Source of the DNA: Kiritimatiellia bacterium
GTDB lineage: Bacteria > Verrucomicrobiota > Kiritimatiellia > SLAD01
Assembly (NCBI GenBank): GCA_007125875.1
Contig: SLCI01000003.1
Span: forward strand, 1 to 14,161
DNA length: 14,161 bases
Direction: 5' to 3'
How positions within the stretch are numbered: position 1 is the stretch's first letter; each line of letters opens with the position of its first letter. The translations under genes and the position numbers were made by a program. Of the stretch, positions 13,769 through 14,161 are shown in pieces. The notes below the pieces were generated by a model that made no database searches, was not told where the DNA came from, and saw nothing but the letters and a program-made list of their open reading frames with translations.

Positions 13769-13805
13769 AAAAGGCCCGACTTTGCAATGAAGCCGGGCCT
13801 TTTTG
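13769..13805. terminator. Strong bidirectional intrinsic terminator
   Basis: GGCCCG..CTT and AAG..CGGGCC form a GC-rich stem (one A/C mismatch) with a short loop, flanked by AAAA on the left and TTTTT on the right. It can end transcription of the regulator on the plus strand and of the comEC-like gene on the minus strand; the latter's stop is at 13809. Confidence 0.85.
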
Positions 13806-13808
13806 TGT

Positions 13809-14161
13809 CTATCGATCAATAAAGTATGACTGTCCCTCTTCTGGGCCGCCCCAGGCTGCTCGGACCTGCCACGTATCGCGCTGACGCCCCCATCGAATCC
13901 ACGAACTCAACTGCACTGTGACCGGCCCGGCCAAATCCGTGCGCCAGATATCTGCCTCGGATTCCTCTATCAAGCGCTGCATGACCGCCCGGTCGGGCCA
14001 ACCGTGACGATTATAGGCGCTTACATCCACAACGACGGCACTTGGTTGCATGGCATGCAGCCAAGCGCTCGACACTGTTTCGGCCCGGCCTTGATTCCCG
14101 ATCACCCATACGGTCGCGCCCGGATGTACTTCCCGCGCCATCATGTCCTCAGCAACGGCTT
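13809..14161 (-). CDS. ComEC/Rec2-like competence protein, C-terminal fragment
   Basis: Open to the right window edge, 116 residues visible. Resembles the metallo-beta-lactamase-fold C-terminal domain of ComEC/Rec2, the DNA-uptake channel protein: HPGATVWVIGNQGRAETVSSAWLHAMQPSAVVVDVSAYNRHGWPDRAVMQRLIE, then IWRTDLAGPVTVQL. The block QPSxxVVxVSAYNRHGxPDxxVxxRL and the RTDxxGxVTV ending are the main support. Odd: where many ComEC proteins have a GHHGS-type motif there is GNQGR, so the hydrolase site may be degenerate. The membrane part lies outside the window, so assignment stays provisional. Confidence 0.65.
   Translation of the reverse strand, partial: AVAEDMMAREVHPGATVWVIGNQGRAETVSSAWLHAMQPSAVVVDVSAYNRHGWPDRAVMQRLIEESEADIWRTDLAGPVTVQLSSWIRWGRQRDTWQVRAAWGGPEEGQSYFIDR

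Noticed and set aside
1..14161. tRNA or rRNA genes, prophage, restriction or toxin-antitoxin systems
   Set aside because: No cloverleaf, rRNA signature or recognisable protein families of these kinds were seen on either strand.

Overview
The window reads as a chromosomal segment of a bacterium from the PVC group, most likely Verrucomicrobiota (perhaps an Opitutia-type lineage). This is inferred from protein style only: a divergent FtsZ/FtsA pair in a ddl-ftsQ-ftsA-ftsZ cluster, an ECF sigma factor overlapped by a small zinc-finger anti-sigma gene, a REP-associated (Y1-type) transposase of a kind I associate with PVC genomes, and a DUF5989 mini-protein. I could not run a phylogeny. Base composition is moderately GC-rich and fairly even, and most of the window looks like core genome rather than an island.

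Layout from left to right. (1) 1-565 (-): 3'-truncated Y1/RAYT-family transposase. (2) 662-1636 (-): SrkA/YihE-like kinase, bracketed by two inverted copies of a GGGACAGA motif. (3) 1698-2786 (+): aminomethyltransferase GcvT. (4) 2756-6324 (-): a tight five-gene unit, transcribed DUF5989 mini-membrane protein > histone-deacetylase-like hydrolase > Hsp33 > SAM methyltransferase > RluA-type pseudouridine synthase, with spacings of 3, 11, -17 and -4 nt and a candidate promoter at 6469-6497. (5) 6624-7481 (+): NAD-dependent epimerase-like protein, preceded by a 25-codon mini-ORF with a good Shine-Dalgarno that overlaps its start. (6) 7453-11702 (-): ddl-ftsQ-ftsA-ftsZ. (7) 11859-12720 (-): ECF sigma factor plus anti-sigma factor. 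(8) 13029-13697 (+): OmpR/PhoB-type regulator whose receiver domain has lost the phosphorylation residues, with an 11-bp-period direct repeat upstream. (9) A CA-rich tract and a strong bidirectional terminator. (10) 13809-end (-): C-terminal part of a ComEC/Rec2-like protein.

The genes fall into housekeeping themes: cell division and peptidoglycan precursor synthesis (ddl, ftsQAZ), protein and redox stress (Hsp33, SrkA-like kinase), RNA modification (methyltransferase, RluA-like), one-carbon metabolism (GcvT), and transcriptional control (ECF pair, pseudo-receiver regulator).

The most unusual signal is not a gene. The heptamer TGTCCCT/AGGGACA occurs 14 times in 14.2 kb (about 1.7 expected for random sequence) and the octamer TCTGTCCC/GGGACAGA 8 times (about 0.4 expected). 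Copies lie both between genes and inside conserved genes, in several reading frames, in a window that also carries a RAYT-type transposase gene. This looks like a dispersed sequence family or chromosome-architecture motif.
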